This document shows, piece by piece, positions 25,500 through 37,572 of a DNA stretch of 64,000 bases. Origin of the DNA: Sequoia sempervirens. Its lineage: Eukaryota > Streptophyta > Pinopsida > Cupressales > Cupressaceae. Made by a program: the position numbers and the translations under genes. Numbering within the stretch: position 1 is the first letter of the stretch; each line of letters starts with the position of its first letter. The stretch covers positions 215,360 to 279,359 of the forward strand of contig VDFB02275518.1 in assembly GCA_007258455.2 (NCBI GenBank), in the 5' to 3' direction. The notes beneath the pieces were generated by a model, which did no database searches, was not told the DNA's origin, and saw only the letters and a program-made list of their open reading frames with translations.

Positions 25500-26479
25500 A
25501 GCTAAATGGTCGATTAAGGCCTATCCTTTAATTGCATTTTGAGAGACAAATTTAAGATTAAACTCAATTAGGAACATAACCCATCTAGCTAAACATCATG
25601 ATAAATCAGTTTTAGTAAAAAGATGTTTTAAAGGATCGAACTTTGTCATCACATGAATTTTTGCGTTTAATAAATAGTGTCTCAGTTTACTAGTAGCAAA
25701 TACAAGAGCCAAAAATTATTTTTCTATCATTGTATATCGAGTTTCAGAGTCAATCAGAGTTCGACTGATATAATATATAGGATGTTCTTTACCATTATCA
25801 TCATGTTGAGCTAACAATGTTGCTAAAGCATGGGTTGATGTTGTTGTATAAAGGATAAATGGTTTTTCTTGCATAGCAAGTTGTAAAATAGGAGGAATAG
25901 CAAGGTACTCTTTCAAAATTTCAAAAGCTTGTTTACAATACTCATTCCACTTAAATTCTGATTCCTTTTTAAGAAGTTGTGTGAAGGGTAATGTTTGATT
26001 TGCTAAGGATGCTACAATACAATAGATAGTTTGAATCCTTCTTTGTAAAGTACGTAACTGAGATGTTTTTCAGAGGTGACATGTTAATGATAGCATCAAA
26101 TCTCTTTGTTTCCACCTCAATGCTTCTATGGGATATTTTAAAACCTAAAAAAATTTGACTATCCACACCAAAGACACATTTTTTTGGATTCAATCTCATG
26201 TTATACTTGCACATTCTTTGTACAATTTTTCAAAGGATTTTAACATTGTCTTGATGACTTAAGGACTTGGCTAGAATATCATCAACATAATCTTCCAGGA
26301 TCTTGTGTATGTAATTGTGAAATATCAACATCATAACTCTTTGATATGTTGCACCCGCATTCTTTAATCCAAAAGGCATAACAACCCAATAGAATGTTCC
26401 CCAAGGTGTAGTAAATGTTGTCTTGTATTGATCTTGAGGGTTGATAAAGGTTTGATTATATCCCGAAAAAAAATCCATG
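25500..26479 (-). pseudogene. Reverse transcriptase (C-terminal part) and RNase H of the outer element
   Basis: The minus strand resumes immediately left of the solo-LTR insertion with MDFFSGYNQ, TPWGTFYWVVMPFGLKNAGA and the catalytic YVDDIL box (about 26270). It continues with RLNPKKCVFGV and LGFKISHR (about 26190-26130). After shifts it gives the RNase H connection KEYLAIPPIL, HALATLLAQHD and HPIYYISRTL (25916-25716). This is the palm/thumb and RNase H half of a Ty3/gypsy pol. It is broken by frameshifts near 26100 and 25950 and by several stops. Its N-terminal half lies at 37573-38193. Confidence 0.88.
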
Positions 26480-26484
26480 AATGA

Positions 26485-26986
26485 TGTAGACACTAAAAAA
26501 TGTCCTAAGTCTGCGAGTAACATTTTTCCTTGATCATCGTCCTCTAATAATTACTTGATCATATTCCTTTATTAATTAAATAACTTTTGATTATTTAATT
26601 AATTCACTTCCTAATCTCTTTTCTATCCTGGTCAAGTAAAATTATTTAATTGTGTCACTAATACCCTCTCTCTTCAATAATTAAATAAATCATTATTTAT
26701 TTAATTATTTATCTTTCATCATCTGTCCATAGTCAAATAATAATAACTATTATTTGACCCTTTTATTCTTCTATAATTAAATAATTTTTGAGATTATTTA
26801 ATTATATGCCATTCCTCTCTTTTGGATAAATAATTCAAATGAATTATCCATGTATAATTTCTATCTCTCCATTTAATTAAATTCATTAATTTAATTAAAT
26901 CTCCATCTTTCATTTTCTCCAAATAAATAATTTGAATAAATTATTTATTTGCCACTTGTCATTTTCCTCCATTTTTTTGAATAAAT
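26485..26986 (+). mobile_element. Solo LTR, left part (split by the inner element)
   Basis: It begins TGTAGACACT at 26485, directly after AATGA (26480-26484). Its other end, at 37567 (CTCACA), is directly followed by AATGA (37568-37572), inside the same RT codon region. Without the inner element and one TAAAT, the two parts total about 1112 bp. Its start and its AT-rich fold-back motifs resemble the inner element's LTR read in the opposite direction (shared GTC-TAAG-CTGCGA). It is therefore a relative of that family, in plus orientation. Only the LTR remains, as expected after LTR-LTR recombination. Confidence 0.85.
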
Positions 26987-28252
26987 TGTAACATCATGAA
27001 AACAACAAAGGTTAAAAGAAAACACTCAATGCAATCAAAGCTCTAATGCAATCTAAAGTCAAACAACAAAGAACAAAGGAAACAAGCTAAAAACATAAAA
27101 CAATCTCACCAAAGATCGATGCAACTCCATGGATAACCTCTGTTGTCCTTCTCCATTTCATTTTTTGTAGTGTACTTGCCCTTATATTTTCAATTGATTG
27201 TGCAAGCATAGCCTAAGGATTGTGATAATAACGAAACATCAGAGATTTAAGATAATTGCTCCAAAAGTCACAAGATCTCGGGAGAGGCTGAAATGATGAA
27301 AGATAGATCAATTTATAGAAAATTGATCATTCAAATGACAGGTCAGGATCGAAAGATCAACGGACGGTTGAGATCAAAGGATTAGACATGCCTTATGATA
27401 ACTGTTAGTACTAACATGAGTGATAAAACCTAAAAATAGAGATAAATATTAAATAAATGATTTAATCTTCGAGTTTGGTATTCGAAAACAAAAGAATATT
27501 CTTTGCATGACAAAGATAAAGATAGGATTAAAGCAACTCTCTGTTTGAACGCACACACAACATTTAATTAATTAAACAAAGATATTTAATTAATACGCAT
27601 GTACACATAAACAAGTTAGAACTAGATGACTGAATGATATGACAAAGAGATTACTCGTGAAAGCCACTTAGACACTAAATGCATAGTTAATTGACCGATT
27701 TAAATAGATCTCGAGTCAAGTCAGAGTGAATATTTAGATAACTTACACAATTATCTAAATATAGAGGAATGCGTTAAAATAGATTTTTACGAATTAAATG
27801 ATTTATTTAATTCGAGATTCGATATTTGAAGAATAATTAAATAAATAAGATTTATTTAATTAAGTGATGAAGTGATTAAATGAATAATTAAATAAATAAA
27901 GAATTTATTTAATTATAGTTGACATATGATAAAGGGTAAATCAAATAAGAATTTATTTAATTTGAAAAGAAGGATAATGTTAATTAGTAACATAATTAAA
28001 TAAAAAGCGTTTATTTAATCAATTAGATAGAATAAAGAAAATGTGAATTAATTAAATAATTAAGATTATTTAATTAATAGATGAATTAAGGTTAAAGTGA
28101 ATTAATTAAATAAATAGATTTATTTAATTAATAAAGAAATGAAGAACTTTAGAGAATAATTAAATAATTGACATTATTTAATCATGACCATGGAAATATG
28201 AATTATGAAGAATATTGAAGTCGCAGGCTTAGACCATATTTCAGTGTCTACA
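26987..28252 (-). repeat. 3' LTR of the inner element
   Basis: A 1266-bp LTR. From about 27780 to 28190 it holds a series of about eight short AT-rich fold-backs of the type AATTAAATAA...TTATTTAATT, spaced roughly 40-70 bp apart. The partner at 35768-36952 is about 80 bp shorter, mainly through loss of a block within this series (a GTTGACATATG segment is present only here). Confidence 0.92.
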
Positions 28253-28270
28253 TTCGCCCCTCTTTGATAC
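28253..28270 (-). other. Polypurine tract of the inner element
   Basis: On the minus strand the bases before the LTR read AAAGAGGGGCGAA followed by TGTAGACACTG, a standard polypurine tract position. Confidence 0.75.
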
Positions 28271-28499
28271 AATGTCATTTTGGCGTTGTGTCAAACAAAA
28301 TCGATCAAAAATATGCCCCTGGTGAAAGTAGGATGAGGAAGGATGACGAGAAGGTAGTGGTATGCCCCCTCGAGAGGACAGGCAGGTTCAAAGAACATGA
28401 GTGTGGTCTTGAAATAAATAAGATTTGAAGGACAAAAGGATAGAGGAAATTAGATAAGGGTGATGAAGATGCAGAAAATAAGAAATGTTAGTGCATAAA

Positions 28500-29935
28500 A
28501 GAAAGATAAATAATAAAAGACTATGATGTTAGTATTAGGGATCTTTGATGTTTCGTCGTATCACAAAAGGTATTGCACTTTATCATCATTGGGCAGGACT
28601 AATACAAATGGAGACAAACACTATGATATGACATAGATCAAAGTGTGCAAGGTCATCCACCTGCTAACAACAGACAGTCACAGACAAGGATTGTCTTTAA
28701 CTCATACTAAGGGCATAGTTGCCCCAGTCCTTTTGTCAAGACAAACCATAGACAACAAACAAATAAAGACGGGTCATGAAATGTCATCGCTCCTCTAAAT
28801 CCTTCATGGGACATCCTTGAGGAAACTAGTAACATGACTCAAAATCCAATGTTAAAAGACAATCAACAAACAACAATCAAAGAAAATAGAATTCTGATAC
28901 ATCGTTGCTCCTCTAAATCCTTCATGGGACATCTTTGAGAAAGATAGTAACAAGATTCCAATCATAAAGTCAATAAAATGATAAGATAAACAAGCCATAA
29001 AGTCACAAAGCCAATAAAATATTTTCCAAAACTTGATCTGTTTGTTTGATTGTTTTGATTGATAAGATGATTGATTGATAAGACCCGGTTTCAAGAGAGA
29101 CACATACCAGATAAGACATTGAGTCTGGTTTTGATGTTATGACTATCTGTATAAGGCATGACAAAAGCCTAGTTTTAGAAAGAAATGTATTGTATAAGAC
29201 GTTGAGTCTGATGTCGTTGATGTGTTAACCTGTATGAGGCCTTGTTGATTGTTTGACAATGTCTATACGTAGGAAGGACTCATCCTGTATAAGACATAGA
29301 TTGATTGTTTTGCTGATATCTGTATTCAGGAAGGACACATCCTGAATAAGATACAGGTTGATTATTTTGATGATGTTTGTTTTCAAGGACACATCTTGTA
29401 GTAGACATAAGTTGTAGCTTTAGCAATTTGTTTGATCTGACTTGATGAAATTGTTGACTTGTTGATCTTGTTGGTGCATGACTTGATATAATGTGCTTAC
29501 AGTTGACTATGTGTGATGATGGACCCTAAAGGACTGACCTAGTGCGGCCTTGGGGGCTCATTGATTGATGGCCTTGCCTATGTTGTACATGCAGAGACCT
29601 TGTAGTTCAACTTAGACTTGACTGACAAGACTGACTTTAAAAAGCTTGATTTGTATGAATATATTTGATGTGTGTGATAGTGCATAACAACGAACCCTAA
29701 AGGATTGACCTAGTGTGGCATCAGGGGCTCATCGATTGATGGCCTTGCCTACGTTATACATGCAGAGGCCCCGTAGTTCGACATGACCAATGACCTTGTC
29801 TTATAGACAAATGAATTTGAATTATGATTTTATACAGACAAACCTAGAAGGACTGACCTAATGCCTTAGGGGCACATCGACAGATGGCCTTGCCTACGTC
29901 CAGTCATAAAGGCAATGTATTTCGACAAATGACAC
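28500..29935. repeat. Direct repeats in the 3' non-coding part of the inner element
   Basis: The phrase CTCCTCTAAATCCTTCATGG plus GACATC occurs at about 28790 and 28907. TGATGGCCTTGCCTA followed by a CATGCAGAG block and GTAGTTC(A/G)AC occurs near 29565 and 29738, with a further partial copy near 29884, each preceded by GACTGACCTA or GATTGACCTA. CACATCCTG-type phrases with AAGACATAG/AAGATACAG recur at 29260-29410. These are diverged local duplications of about 120-175 bp. No protein is proposed. Confidence 0.7.
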
Positions 29936-31239
29936 AAAATAACAAGTGTGACTGACTTTGACTCTGTTTTTGGGTTTTTTTTAACATGTTTTGATTTTTT
30001 TGTCTTTTTGAAAATTTCTGATGTTTTTGGATTTTTTTTCAGGACATTTGGTAATGTTTTTTTTGGATTTTCTTTCAGGACATTTTGTGACAAATGCACG
30101 TGAATGATGCCTATAAGCAAGAGAGAAAGCATGCACAAGAATCCAAGGACAACCATGATCTTGCCCCTAGTCAAGCTGAAAACCAATTGACAACTGATGA
30201 GGATGGTGACGATGTTGTTTGACATGGGAAGGACACATCGCAAAACAACACGAGGATGGCGATAATGTGACTAAAGGTTCAAGGTTTGTAGTAAGGCTAG
30301 AAACAAAGCCAAGGAATGTTTTGAATGATGTGTTAGGATGCATAGCAAGATTGTATGGATTGGGATTGTTGCATTTGGAATGAATTTTTCAGGATTGGAT
30401 GGGATGATGGAAGATCCTTAGACCATTGACAAGGGAAAAACCAAGGCATGCAATAGGTATGAATAGATGATGGGTGGATTTGGAAAAAAGATAATTGACA
30501 TGAGGATTATTGGTTGGAAGAATTATTATATGATCTCCATAGAATATGTCATATAAGGATAACTCGTTTTCTTCAAGGTATGGGTTTGGAAAATGATATA
30601 AAGGCTATGACATGATATTTCATGGATAGTGTATGACCAAAGGATAGACATGTCAAGAGTTTTTCCAAAGCATTATTTATGTTTGTACGCCAGTCCTTAT
30701 CAAGATCAAAGTAGGTGGGAAAATGGACGTGAGTGGTAGGGCTAAGATGGATAGATGGAAATGTCATAATAAATGTCATACGAAGGGTATGGGAGATGAG
30801 ACAACTTGCCCCCAAGTGTAATAGTCCACATAGATAATTTCTTACACATGACACCTGTTTGCCAGGTTTTCATCATGGTACTTATCCAAAGTGCCATAAG
30901 AATGGTTTTCACTATAGGACGAAATTTTTCTCTCGACTTTTTTTTTTTGTTCTTTTTGGTGTCACCAAGATGCCTGTTTGCTAGGTTTTCATCAAAGTGA
31001 CAAATTTTTTTTTTATTTTTTTTGTATTTTTGTATTTTTTGGATGGCCTTGATGCTTTAGATGATCATTGAGTGTGTTGAATCCATTGATGGTGTTGATG
31101 TAGAGACTAGTGCCATAATATGCCAATAATGACCTTGATGAAGTAGTTGCCTTGTCAGGATCATAACACTTGCATACAATTGATTGATGTCATTGTGATC
31201 CTTGTTGATACTAGAGTTGGCCTTATCAAAATACACACA

Positions 31240-33149
31240 TCATGATAGAGTGTCATGGGAGTCCTTACAATAAAGAGTTTCTTCCAAGATGCGACGAATT
31301 TGTGACGTAGGATTTTTAGACTTTAGGCAAGATGTAGGATTATGATGGATGATGGTAGACATGTTTGGCAATTTAGATGTAGGAATTTTCATTTGCCAAA
31401 CTTGGGGTGATGGATGATGGAGACTAGGTTTCAAATTGGGATAATGTTTGGAACCATGACTTTTATATGCCTTGTATGATGGCCATTTTGAAGGAGGTGG
31501 ACATTTATTATATGTGGGAGTCCTCTTTTTTTTTGTGGCTCCACATTTTGATTGACTTTTACTTTTGAACTATTTTCTTTGCTTGATCCATTTTTCTTTG
31601 GGATCTATTTTAACTTTATTTGTCCACTTGGATTTTTGATTGATTCAATGGCCCTTGATATTTGATTTTGAACTTTGAATTTGTAAGACTTGTTTTTGTT
31701 GGTTCCAAATGGAAGGTTTATTCATGTTGGATAACAATTTATGGTATGGATGGAAGGAGTGTTGGAAACAACCTTATGGTAAGAACTACTCATGGCCTCC
31801 ATTTTGATGTTTATATCAGATAAAGTTTCCCCCAATATCAAGGAGGTACCATTAACATCATTAAATTTGCTAACTGAAGGATAACCAAGACCTTGATGTC
31901 TAGGATTTGCTTGAAACTGTACTGGTTCTAGAATTCCTTGCTTGTGTATGCCTAGTCCTTTTCCTTGATACTGCATGCTCTGACATATTCTATTTACGAT
32001 GGGGTATTTTTTGTTTTGAAAGCAAGATGCTAACCCATCATTGTGTATGTGGAAACTATTACTTGGAATCTTCTCCTCTACAAGAAGCCTGATTTGATAA
32101 AAGTGGATGATCCTAGTTGATAGGATGTCTTAGCTTCATTGACATGTTGGATATCTTTATTGTGATTTTGTGACATATTAGACTCAATGATTCTATTGGT
32201 GCTTCCAAGTCGATGTTGAAACCGTCTTTATGGTCATTGTCATAGAGTCCAATGAACTTAGATATAGCTTGCTCATTTGCAAATGTCTTGAGTAGGAGAC
32301 TCTTTTTCTAGAGGAATATCATCTATGTGTTCAAAGGAGGCAAGTGTCTCATTTTGGGAAATGGATGTGTTTGGTACTTGGATAAGGTCGTCTTCAAATG
32401 TTCGATCATGAATGGAATAAAGGTCAAGGAGTGGATCATTTTGGACTTCTTGCTCAATAGTAGTGTCTTGATCAAAGATGGGTTTGTCTTGAATGGTATG
32501 GTTGGGAATGAAATCTTGATCAAGGATAGGTGTATTTTGGATGCCATGATTATCTAGAAGGAATTCTTGGATGGACTTAAACATAGGGTCGTGGGATATA
32601 CTACTTTTATCTTGACACGAAGGTGAAGCCATGATGTCATGCTTTGGACTTTCCATTTGACATGTATCGTCAAGTTTAGTAGATGGGATGTGACTTTGGA
32701 GACCATGAATAGATGTATTTTCATGACTAGATGTAGATTGAGATAGAGTGGTTTCAAATGGATTAATGGATGAAGGACTAGGATAGGATATGGAGGCTTG
32801 GAAGGGATTAGTGGATGAAGGACTAGGACATGGAGGCTTGGAAGGGATTAGTGGAAGGTTGGTTTCCCTTGTCTAGGTTAGGATAAGGGTGATAAGTGGA
32901 CGTTTGTTGTGGATTAATGACATTGATTATGCTAAGGGACTCTTGATAATGAGGGTAGATGGATGGAGGACTAGGACTTATGGATTGTTGGTAGGAAGGG
33001 TATGTGGGTAGTTGACCATGGGTTGACGTTGATTGGAATTTGGATTGGATAAATTGTGTTTTGAAGTCTATGACTTGTTGGCATTGACCATTATGGAGTA
33101 ACTGGTATTCAACTTGACTAGCAAGCATATCAAGGTAAATTGTAGACAT
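31240..33149 (-). pseudogene. Inner-element ORF: Pro/Gln-rich, acidic repeat and G-patch-like
   Basis: The minus strand starts near 33149 (MSTIYLDMLASQVEYQLL), then a Pro/Ser/Tyr/Gln-rich stretch to about 32823. After a shift at a 55-bp tandem duplication (about 32765-32855) an acidic part (32760-32273) carries repeated I-x-D-x-x-I/DQD-type phrases. Near 31976-31890 comes YQGKGLGIHKQGI followed by PRHQGLGYP, which has the aromatic-x-GKGLG...GLGY pattern of a G-patch. A Lys-rich tail (31700-31240) follows. This is not a recognisable gag and there is no zinc knuckle. It may be the remaining structural or nucleic-acid-binding protein of a non-autonomous element. It is broken by several shifts and stops. 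Confidence 0.55.
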
Positions 33150-33929
33150 GGTGGAGAGGTTATAATGAAAGGTGGAGCATGGATAAGGTATTTGATATGA
33201 GGTCTAAGGTATGGCAATGCAAAGAAGGTGACTTATGTTTAAGGTATGCAACCTAAGCTATGTTTTTGGATTTATTTTTTTATAAGGGATGAATGCTAAT
33301 GCAACTATTTTTTTTGGTATTTTCTTGCAAATAAGGTATGTCTAAAATGATGTTATCCTAGGATGACCTTGTCTAAGTAATGCAAAAATATAAGGAAGCT
33401 TCTAAGGTAATCTATTTTGTGAACCTGAGATGAGGTTACCAACCACCTAAAGTCTAACTAAATTTTCAATTTAATTATGTCAAGGAACCTGTGTAGGACT
33501 AGGACCAAAGATAAGGTGAGCTCCCTAGCTAGACTGATGAGCTAGAAGGACTCACTATAGGGAAAAAGATATAATGACGTGACTAGGTTCAATGACAGTT
33601 TTTGTTGAAGCTATGGTTTTTCCAAAGTGTGGAAAGTGGACCTATTCTAAAGTTTGCAAAAATGACTTTCCTAAGAGTTTAATCTAAAGGTAATATGTAC
33701 TCTAAGATAAAACTAAAACTTGGAACTAGGATGACTATAGCTATGACTAAATGATACCTAAAGGATACAAAATTGAGCAAATCATTTAGGTTTTTGTTCA
33801 AGGACCACTGTGAAAAGATAGATCAAAGACTGGTATGACTATGTGGACTGGACTATGACAGTGAATTCTGGTTTTATGGTAATAAGACAATTGCAGTTCA
33901 GAAAGACATATGCATCACAAAAATAAGGA

Positions 33930-34165
33930 GATGTAATTTTCTGGAACATATGTGTTTCTAACAAACTATGTCTCAGGTCTGTATTACACAGATGCGAATC
34001 ACTGTATCATATGCGACTTAGGATTTGATAGATGAGACTAACTATATCTTATGCGACTTGAGATTTATCAGATGCGACTCAAATTTGAACATATGCGACT
34101 CAGATTCTGTGACATGCAAATTGGACTAAGTTTTTGACAGATGCTATAATAGATGCGACTCTCCT
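33930..34165. repeat. Clustered ATGCGACT motifs
   Basis: About six copies of (A/C)(A/G)(T/G)ATGCGACT or close variants (near 33990, 34012, 34047, 34072, 34094 and 34152), spaced roughly 20-60 bp apart, in the minus-strand leader of the inner element. A related cluster is at 35240-35515. Confidence 0.6.
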
Positions 34166-35239
34166 AATCAGATGTATTTTTCTGGTGAATAGTTATGACT
34201 CTGTTTGATAATTGCATTTTTTTGATGAACTATTGCGGTTTTCCAGTGAATGACAATGTAAACTGACTTTGTTTCATGATCAAGTTTTGGAAAACAAAGA
34301 CAATCAGAAGACAATGTATTTTTAGCTTGATTTTGACACAAAGAACGTTTAATTTGATACAGACAAGCACATCCTAGGCTATTATGGACAATATTTATTG
34401 AGTTCCCACTTGGGTTTTACCCTAGCTACGCTTATTCAAGGCGGATGACTAGTAGCTTGACCCCACTGGCTCCCCTCCACGACTCAACACTTCTTTTGGG
34501 GTAGCCAAACTACAGTACCCATGAAACTCCCATGGCATACTTTCATCTTTACACATGAACCGTAAAAATGTGAGATGGTTTCACAGGTCCGACCTACTGC
34601 ACCAGTAAATAGAGGGATTTTGGACACTACAAACAAAGGTGTTTAATTCGGGCATTTCGTTCATGGGGTATCATCCATATGGAGAGAGTCCCTTTTGATC
34701 CATCTCATTGGAATAATACTCGTGATTCTTGGGATTTCCCCAAGAACCCACTTTTATATACTGGCTGGAAGTCCCTGGGGTTCAGGGTGCTACTGGTCTG
34801 AGTCATCCTGGGGTGAGTACTTTTTCCCACTAGAACAGGCCCAAGTTCTAGAGTCGGTAACCGATTCTCTTACACCCAGGATCGCAAGAATGCACAAGGG
34901 GAGATGATACTTTGATATACTGAATCATGAGGGTAATAACACAATTGTGCTTTCGCACCAAACATAGTAGACACTTGTTATTAATTTTAATCCAAATGAA
35001 AGATTTGCTACACTACCAAACAATCTATTTCAAAAATTTAACTATGGTCTTCGACATGCGTTTTGCAGAAAGATTTATTAGTAGTTTTGATATTGGTCTT
35101 CGACTATCGATCTACAAAAACTTTGTTAACTCCTCAAGACACACGTTGAAAATAGAAGATTAGCGAAAATAAAACCACGAAAGGAAGTTGTAAATAAAAA
35201 ATTGAACCAAAAAATTTACTAGTCGAATGCGTTGTTTTT

Positions 35240-35515
35240 CTTTGTAGATGTGTCGCAGTATTTTACCACTCAGTTGCGGCTAAATAAATCACAGATGCAT
35301 TGAACATTGTCAGATGCGTCACTTTACTCATCATATGCGGCTTGAAATGTCAATTGCATCATTCTAGCTTGCAAATACGTCACATTATCACAAATGCGTC
35401 ACATAAAGTCAAATGTGTCATTCTAGCTTGCAAATGCATCACAGAAAGTCAAATGCGTCACTTTAACTTGCAAATGCATCACTTTAGCTTGCAAATGCGT
35501 CACTTTAGCTTGCAG
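35240..35515. repeat. Short tandem repeat TGCAAATGCGTCACTTTAGC
   Basis: About ten imperfect copies of a roughly 21-bp unit (TGCAAATGC(G/A)TCAC followed by TTTAGCT or ATAAAGTCA). They lie just inside the primer-site end of the inner element, in its leader. The unit echoes the ATGCGACT cluster at 33930-34165. Confidence 0.8.
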
Positions 35516-35746
35516 CCGCAAAAAAATATGTTTTTCTTGTAAAAAATGTTCCCCTTAACCAAAATATGCAATATAATATATGAATTTTCATCTCTCAACC
35601 CTTCCAGACGCAACCATGCTATTTATTTGACCTCAAAAGACACACAAAAGTGTGATTTTCAATATTTTTCAAAAGTACTTACACCCTTCAAGACAAAAAA
35701 ACACCAAAAACTTCCAAACAAAGAATGACAATCAAGAGGGTTAGTA

Positions 35747-35765
35747 GTTCACGTCGAGTTCACCA
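35747..35765 (-). other. Primer-binding-site-like sequence of the inner element
   Basis: Two bases inside the 5' LTR the minus strand reads TGGTGAACTCGACGTGAAC, starting with the TGG expected opposite a tRNA CCA end. I cannot assign the tRNA. The outer element has TGGTGAACCTAAC at the same place. Confidence 0.6.
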
Positions 35766-35767
35766 AA

Positions 35768-36952
35768 TGTAACACCATAAAAATAGCAAAGGTTAAAAGC
35801 AAACACTCAATGCAATCAAAGCTCTAATGCAATCTAAAGTCAAACAACAAAGAACAAAGGAAATAAGCTAAAACATAAAACAATCTCACCAAAGATCGAT
35901 GCAACTCCATGGATAACCTATGTTGTCCTTCTCCATTTCATTTTTTGTAGTGTACTTGCCCTCAGATTTTCAATTGATTATGCAAGCATAGCCTAAGGAT
36001 TGTGATAATAACGAAACATTGAAGATTTAAGATAATTGCTCCAAAAGTCACAAGATTTCGAGAGAGGTTGAAATGATGAAAGAAAAATCAATTTATGGAA
36101 AATTGATCATTCGAATGACAAGTCAGGATCGAAAGATCAACGAACGGTTGAGATCAAACGATTAGACATGCCTTATGATAACTGTTAGTACTGACATGAG
36201 TGATAAAACCTAAAAATAGAGATAAATATTAAATAAATGATTTAATCTTCGAGTTTGGTATTCAAAAACAAAAGAATATTCTTTGCATGAAAAAGATAAA
36301 GATAGGATTAAAGCAACTCTCTGTTCGAATGCACACAACATTTAATTAATACGCATGTACACACAAACAAGTTAGAACTAGATGACTAAATGATATGACA
36401 AAGAGATTACTCGTGAAAGCCACTCAGACACTAAATCCAGAGTTAACTGACCAATTTAAATAGATCTTGAGTCGAGTCAGAGTGAATATTTAGATAACTT
36501 ACATAATTATCTAAATATAGAGGAATGCATTAAAATAGATTTTTACGAATTAAATGATTTATTTAATTCGAGATTCAATATTTGAAGAATAATTAAATAA
36601 ATAAGATTTATTTAATTAAGTGATGAAGGGATTAAATAAATAATTAAATAAATAAAGAATTTATTTAATTTGAAAAGAAGGATAATGTTAATTAGTAACA
36701 TAATTAAATAAAAAGCGTTTATTTAATTAATCAAATAGAATAAAGAAAATGTGAATTAATTAAATAATTAAGATTATTTAATTAATAGATGAATTAAGGT
36801 TAAAGTGAATTAATTAGATTTAATTAATTAATAAAAAAATGAAGAATTTTAGAGAATAATTAAATAATTGACATTATTCAATCATGACCATGGAAATATG
36901 AATTATGAAGAATATTGAAGTCGTAGGCTTAGACCAGATTTTGGTGTCTACA
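35768..36952 (-). repeat. 5' LTR of the inner element
   Basis: A 1185-bp repeat of 26987-28252, ending GGTGTCTACA at 36952 and followed by the TSD TAAAT. It shares the AT fold-back series (about 36540-36890) in shortened form. Confidence 0.92.
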
Positions 36953-37567
36953 TAAATAATTTAAAATAAATTATTTATGCACCACCTAGTCAAAGATGCT
37001 TTGTCATAATCCCCTGTCATAACATTCATTTTTGTCATAGCCTACATTTCTTGCATGTCTGTCATAGTCGTCGGCGTCATAGTCATCAGCGTCATAGCTT
37101 TTCCATGCATGGCATATTCCTGGTGCATCAATTTTGGACCGTTGATCTTGCAATCTTTTATGAGGCTCAATCTTGGCCATCCCTTTCATAACTTCCCTCT
37201 CATGCATTCTCATCCATTGATCTTGGAATCCTTCGAGAGGATTAATCTCAACCATCCATTCGAAAGGTTGTCTATAAAAGTAACCTTCATCCTCCATTTT
37301 CACCTTAACATCCATTATCTCCAACTTTTTTGCTTACTATCTGCAGGTATTTGCACAACTTGAACAAAAAATCTAAGGACAATATTGGCATAAGAAGAAG
37401 AAGGAGAGACAAGAGAAGTAATCAACCATAATGAGGAGTATTTTATTTGTTTGTTTTTAACTTATTGCTCTCTTTTATTTATGTTCTCTTGCTTTGATGT
37501 GGTTAATAGCTTAGAAGTGTTGGCTATCACTTTATCTATGCTATTTTATTTTTAATCCCATCTCACA
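36953..37567 (+). mobile_element. Solo LTR, right part
   Basis: Continuation of the solo LTR begun at 26485. Its right end CTCACA (37567) is followed by the TSD AATGA (37568-37572). A 106-residue minus-strand open stretch (37004-37324) with repeated CATAG/GTCATAG-derived codons lies within LTR DNA, and I do not propose it as a gene. Confidence 0.85.
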
Positions 37568-37572
37568 AATGA

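Larger units (their letters stand above)
26987..36952 (-). mobile_element. Inner non-autonomous LTR retrotransposon, 9.97 kb
   Basis: Direct repeats 26987-28252 and 35768-36952 begin TGTAACA(T/C)C and end GTGTCTACA. The element is flanked by TAAAT (26982-26986 and 36953-36957). A purine tract next to the left LTR and a TGGTGAAC primer-site-like sequence next to the right LTR show minus orientation. The 7.5-kb interior has no recognisable RT, RNase H or integrase. It holds one decayed protein-coding stretch (31240-33149) with a G-patch-like motif, plus several blocks of direct repeats. Size, LTRs and absence of pol fit a large non-autonomous derivative that would use enzymes of an autonomous partner. 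The outer element also has a G-patch-like tail and a TGGTGAAC site, which makes a Tat-type partner plausible. Confidence 0.88.

Noticed and set aside
27780..28190. CRISPR-like array of regularly spaced AT repeats
   Set aside because: The repeats are imperfect palindromes of varying length without unique equal-length spacers, in a plant LTR. They do not form a CRISPR array.
29866..30243. 125-residue minus-strand ORF with KNPK repeats
   Set aside because: The Lys/Asn/Pro part comes from a short repeat of TTTTTTTGG-type sequence in the non-coding part of the inner element. No start context or relative supports it.
37004..37324. 106-residue minus-strand ORF with DADDYDADDYD repeat
   Set aside because: It lies inside the solo LTR and arises from short local repeats (GTCATAG units). 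LTR DNA of this family is not expected to encode protein.
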